From positions 1 through 64,000 of the forward strand of contig NZ_AXAS01000018.1 of assembly GCF_000472925.1 (NCBI RefSeq): a DNA stretch of 64,000 nucleotides, given 5' to 3'. Position numbers and translations under genes: made by a program. Each line of letters begins with the position of its first letter. The first letter of the stretch is position 1. Below, piece by piece: positions 61,225 to 64,000 of this stretch. The notes below the pieces were generated by a model, which saw nothing but the letters and a program-made list of their open reading frames with translations, ran no database searches and had not been told where the DNA came from. Source of the DNA: Bradyrhizobium sp. Ec3.3. Lineage in GTDB: Bacteria; Pseudomonadota; Alphaproteobacteria; Rhizobiales; Xanthobacteraceae.

Positions 61225-62031
61225 ATGACCGAGAATGACAAGGCTTCAAGTCGGCTGACTGTCGCGGACGGCGCCCTGTCCGCGGCGATCGAGGTCGACC
61301 ATCTCGTCAAGGTCTACAAGCAGACCCGCGCGGTCGACGACATTTCCTTTTCGCTTGCCCGCGGCACCATCACGGGCCTGCTCGGCGGCAACGGCGCCGG
61401 CAAGACCACGACGATCGCGATGATCATGGGCCTCGTGCTGCCGACCTCGGGCCGCGTGCGGGTGCTCGGGCATCGGATGCCCGAGGAGAGCGCCGATGTG
61501 CTCGGGCGGATGAATTTCGAGAGCCCCTATGTCGACATGCCGATGCGGCTCACGGTGCGGCAGAATCTGACGATTTTCGGCAAGCTCTATGCGGTGAAGG
61601 ATCTGTCCGGTCGCATCGCGCAGCTTGCCGACGATCTCGATCTCAATGAATTCCTCGACCGGTCGAACGGCAAGCTCTCGGCCGGGCAGAAGACCCGCGT
61701 TGCGCTTGCGAAGGCGCTGATCAACCAGCCCGAGCTGCTGCTGCTGGACGAGCCGACGGCCTCGCTCGACCCTGACACGGCAGACTGGGTGCGGGCGCAT
61801 CTCGAGGCCTACCGGAAAGCGCACAATGCCACCATCCTGCTCGCCTCGCACAACATGCTCGAGGTCGAGCGGCTGTGCGACCGCGTCATCATCATGAAGC
61901 GCGGCCGCATCGAGGACGACGACACGCCCGACGCCATCATGGCCCGCTACAACCGCGACACGCTGGAAGAGGTGTTTCTGGACGTCGCGCGCGGCCGGAG
62001 CAATGGAGCGCCGCGGGAGGCGGTGCGATGA
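61225..62031 (+). CDS. ABC-2 type transporter ATPase
   Basis: The product has 268 residues. Walker A GGNGAGKTTTIAMIMG, then signature KLSAGQKTRVALAKALINQP, Walker B LLLLDEPTASLDPDTADWVR and H-loop LASHNMLEVERLC are intact. The first 20 residues are a flexible lead, giving a start at 61225 (ATG). The exporter class is of the NodI/DrrA-like type that drives ABC-2 permeases. It overlaps the permease gene by four bases (ATGA). It may export a lipid or a small molecule. No nod box was seen. Confidence 0.9.
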   Translation: MTENDKASSRLTVADGALSAAIEVDHLVKVYKQTRAVDDISFSLARGTITGLLGGNGAGKTTTIAMIMGLVLPTSGRVRVLGHRMPEESADVLGRMNFESPYVDMPMRLTVRQNLTIFGKLYAVKDLSGRIAQLADDLDLNEFLDRSNGKLSAGQKTRVALAKALINQPELLLLDEPTASLDPDTADWVRAHLEAYRKAHNATILLASHNMLEVERLCDRVIIMKRGRIEDDDTPDAIMARYNRDTLEEVFLDVARGRSNGAPREAVR

Positions 62032-62846
62032 GCGAGCTTGCGCTTCATCGTGGCCTCGCCATGCATCGCATCAACGCGATGATCCTGCGCTACTGGTACC
62101 TGTTGATGTCGTCCTGGCCGCGGCTTCTGGAGCTGCTCTACTGGCCGGCGCTCCAGGTCATCACCTGGGGCTTCATCCAGCTCTATATCGCGGAAAATGC
62201 CAATTTCTTCGCGCGGGCAGGCGGCACGCTGATCGGCGCCGTCATCCTCTGGGACATCCTCTTTCGGGGCCAGCTCGGCTTCTCCATCTCGTTCCTGGAG
62301 GAGATGTGGGCGCGCAACATCGGCAATCTCATGATGAGCCCGCTCAAGCCGATCGAGTTCCTGCTCGCGCTCATGGTCATGAGCCTGATCCGGCTCGCGA
62401 TCGGCGTCATCCCGATGACGCTGCTCGCGCTGTTTCTGTTTCACTTCAATTTCTACAGCCTCGGCCTGCCGCTGATCGCTTTTTTCTGCAATCTGATCTT
62501 CACGAGCTGGGCGGTCGGCATCTTCGTCTCCGGCCTGGTGTTGCGGAACGGGCTTGGGGCCGAAAGCATCGTCTGGACCTTGATGTTCGCGATCATGCCG
62601 CTCGCCTGCATCTACTATCCCGTCAGCGTGCTGCCCGGCTGGCTGCAAGTGGTCGCCTGGATGCTGCCGCCGACCTATGTTTTCGAGGGGATGCGGGCGC
62701 TGCTGATCGAGCACAGCTTCCGGGCCGACCTGATGCTCGCCGCCCTCGTCATCAATGCGGGCCTTCTGGCTGCATCTTTCGGGGCATTCCTTGCCCTTTT
62801 GCGCAGCGCCAAGAAACACGGCTCGCTGCTGTCCAGCGGCGAATAG
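62028..62846 (+). CDS. ABC-2 type transporter permease
   Basis: The product has 272 residues with six likely membrane segments. ILRYWYLLMSSWPRLLELLY, then GFSISFLEEMWARNIGNLMM followed by SPLKPIEFLLALMVMS is the ABC-2 membrane pattern, and IMPLACIYYPVSVLPGWLQV followed by the MLPPTYVFEGMRAL stretch is the final conserved loop. GGGAGG precedes the ATG at 62028. It forms one exporter with the ATPase upstream. The cargo is unknown. Confidence 0.9.
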   Translation: MSELALHRGLAMHRINAMILRYWYLLMSSWPRLLELLYWPALQVITWGFIQLYIAENANFFARAGGTLIGAVILWDILFRGQLGFSISFLEEMWARNIGNLMMSPLKPIEFLLALMVMSLIRLAIGVIPMTLLALFLFHFNFYSLGLPLIAFFCNLIFTSWAVGIFVSGLVLRNGLGAESIVWTLMFAIMPLACIYYPVSVLPGWLQVVAWMLPPTYVFEGMRALLIEHSFRADLMLAALVINAGLLAASFGAFLALLRSAKKHGSLLSSGE

Positions 62847-62890
62847 TTTCACTTTCCCGTGGATTCAGGCTCGTTTTTGCTACTTCAAGC

Positions 62891-62904
62891 CCGTACATGT
62901 ACGG
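62891..62904. promoter_or_regulatory. 14-bp perfect palindrome upstream of phaZ
   Basis: CCGTACATGTACGG lies between the exporter genes and phaZ. A TTGACG follows at 62914. It may be an operator. Confidence 0.35.
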
Positions 62905-62967
62905 AACCATGCATTGACGCAATATTACGCATTCGGCAGTATGCTGCGATGCGAGAGGATATACGAT

Positions 62968-64000
62968 ATGCCTATTGGTGAGTTTGGCGGCGCACCGCCC
63001 CTGGTGGCCGAAGGCAGTCCGGTCTTAACGACGCCGATGTACTGGATGTACGAGATGGCGCACGCCTCTCTCAATCCAGCGCGCGCAGTCACCGACGCCA
63101 CCAAGATCCTGTTTCAGAATCCCCTGAATCCGTGGTCGCACACCGATGTCGGCAAATCGCTGGCCGCGGCTTGCGAATTGTTCGAGCGCACGACGCGCCG
63201 CTACGGCAAGCCGGAATGGGGGCTCGACGACACCGAGGTCAACGGCATCCGCGTCCCCGTCGAGGTCCGCCCGGTCTGGGAAAAGCCGTTTTGCCGGCTG
63301 CTCTATTTCGATCGCAAGTTTACCCGCCCCTTGCGCAGCCCGCAGCCGCGCGTGCTGATCGTGGCGCCGATGTCCGGCCACTACGCGACGCTGCTTCGCG
63401 GCACGGTCGAGGCCCTGCTGCCCGCGCATGAGGTTTACATCACCGATTGGGCCGACGCTCGCATGGTCCCCTTGAGCGAAGGCCGCTTCGATCTCGACGA
63501 CTACATCGACTACGTCATCGAGATGCTGCATGTGCTCGGCGGCAACACCCATGTGATGGCGGTGTGCCAGCCTTCCGTCCCCGTCGTCGCGGCCGTTTCG
63601 ATCATGGAAGCGCGGCGCGACCCCTTCGTGCCGACCTCGATGACGCTGATGGGCGGCCCGATCGACACCCGCCGCAATCCGACCGCGGTGAACAAGGTTG
63701 CCGAACAGCGCGGCATCGACTGGTTCCGCAACCACGTCATCACCAAGGTGCCGTTCCCGCATCCCGGCATGATGCGTGACGTTTATCCGGGCTTTTTGCA
63801 GCTCAACGGCTTCATCAGCATGAATCTCGACCGGCACATGGATGCGCACAAGCAGCTGTTTGCCAACCTGGTGAAGGGCGACGGCGATCTCGTCGACAAG
63901 CATCGCGACTTCTATGACGAATATCTCGCGGTGATGGACCTGACCGCGGAGTATTACCTGCAGACGGTCGACACCGTGTTCGTCAAGCACGCGCTGCCGA
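62968..64000 (+). CDS. phaZ: Intracellular polyhydroxyalkanoate depolymerase, N-terminal 344 residues, cut by window edge
   Basis: The frame is open from the ATG at 62968 (GAGAGGATATACGAT upstream) to the end of the window. MPIGEFGGAPPLVAEGSPVL is followed by FCRLLYFDRKFTRPLRSPQP and the nucleophile region NTHVMAVCQPSVPVVAAVSI, in which Cys is the nucleophile as in PhaZ of Ralstonia. TLMGGPIDTRRNPTAVNKVA is another family mark. The enzyme releases hydroxybutyrate from intracellular PHB granules. The His and acid of the triad may lie beyond the edge. An in-frame ATG at 62941 is possible. Confidence 0.9.
   Translation, partial: MPIGEFGGAPPLVAEGSPVLTTPMYWMYEMAHASLNPARAVTDATKILFQNPLNPWSHTDVGKSLAAACELFERTTRRYGKPEWGLDDTEVNGIRVPVEVRPVWEKPFCRLLYFDRKFTRPLRSPQPRVLIVAPMSGHYATLLRGTVEALLPAHEVYITDWADARMVPLSEGRFDLDDYIDYVIEMLHVLGGNTHVMAVCQPSVPVVAAVSIMEARRDPFVPTSMTLMGGPIDTRRNPTAVNKVAEQRGIDWFRNHVITKVPFPHPGMMRDVYPGFLQLNGFISMNLDRHMDAHKQLFANLVKGDGDLVDKHRDFYDEYLAVMDLTAEYYLQTVDTVFVKHALP

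Overview
The window looks like chromosomal DNA from a high-GC alphaproteobacterium, most likely Bradyrhizobium or a close relative. This is an inference from gene content: a RegS/RegR (ActS/ActR) redox pair, MmcB, a Bug/TTT-type solute receptor, a five-gene branched-chain amino-acid ABC operon, several PAS-GGDEF-EAL proteins, an intracellular PHB depolymerase, and many palindromic intergenic repeats of the kind common in Bradyrhizobiaceae. No search could be run, so all family names rest on motifs and length read from the translations. No phage, plasmid replication gene, CRISPR array or rRNA was seen. One tRNA-Arg(CCG) is present.

Layout. 1-6 kb is a worn region: the 5' part of an IS110-type transposase, a small membrane protein plus TPR protein pair, an SGNH esterase pseudogene, a dienelactone hydrolase and a frameshifted alpha/beta hydrolase. 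6.3-10.7 kb holds a two-subunit molybdenum hydroxylase and an HD-GYP protein. 10.8-14 kb has a VOC protein, a Bug-type binding protein and an ArsR/SRPBCC/DUF899 operon. 14.1-20.3 kb carries a secreted trypsin-like protease, an operon of membrane protein, winged-helix regulator and cis-prenyltransferase with matching operators, a cyclic-nucleotide-binding protein, a phosphoesterase, a Tag-like glycosylase and an SDR. 20.3-24.5 kb is rich in repeats and gene remnants, with an OmpA-like protein. 24.5-30 kb is an acuR-acuI-type acrylate cluster with an acyl-CoA dehydrogenase, then a LysR/MBL lipoprotein divergent pair, ending at the tRNA.

30.4-38.5 kb has a large c-di-GMP protein and the liv operon. 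38.6-43.8 kb is a sigma-54 module: a CoA-transferase, an MHS-type transporter and an enhancer-binding protein, with a clear -24/-12 promoter and a 23-bp palindrome. 44-47 kb is signalling (GGDEF/EAL and an HWE-type kinase). 47.3-50.1 kb is a P450 and a flavin-dependent monooxygenase. 50.6-54.7 kb has an esterase, a monooxygenase/HxlR divergent pair, an MBL hydrolase and a vWA protein. 54.9-58.3 kb has two GH13 enzymes facing each other. 58.5-64 kb has MmcB, RegR/RegS, an ABC exporter and the start of phaZ.

The strongest regulatory logic visible is local. Short palindromes lie on the promoters or start codons of the regulator genes they probably serve (ArsR 12.45 kb, winged-helix 15.5 and 16.6 kb, AcuR-like 24.45 kb, LysR 28.9 kb, HxlR 52.2 kb, sigma-54 42.2 kb). 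At least two of these regulators appear to have leaderless or near-leaderless transcripts.
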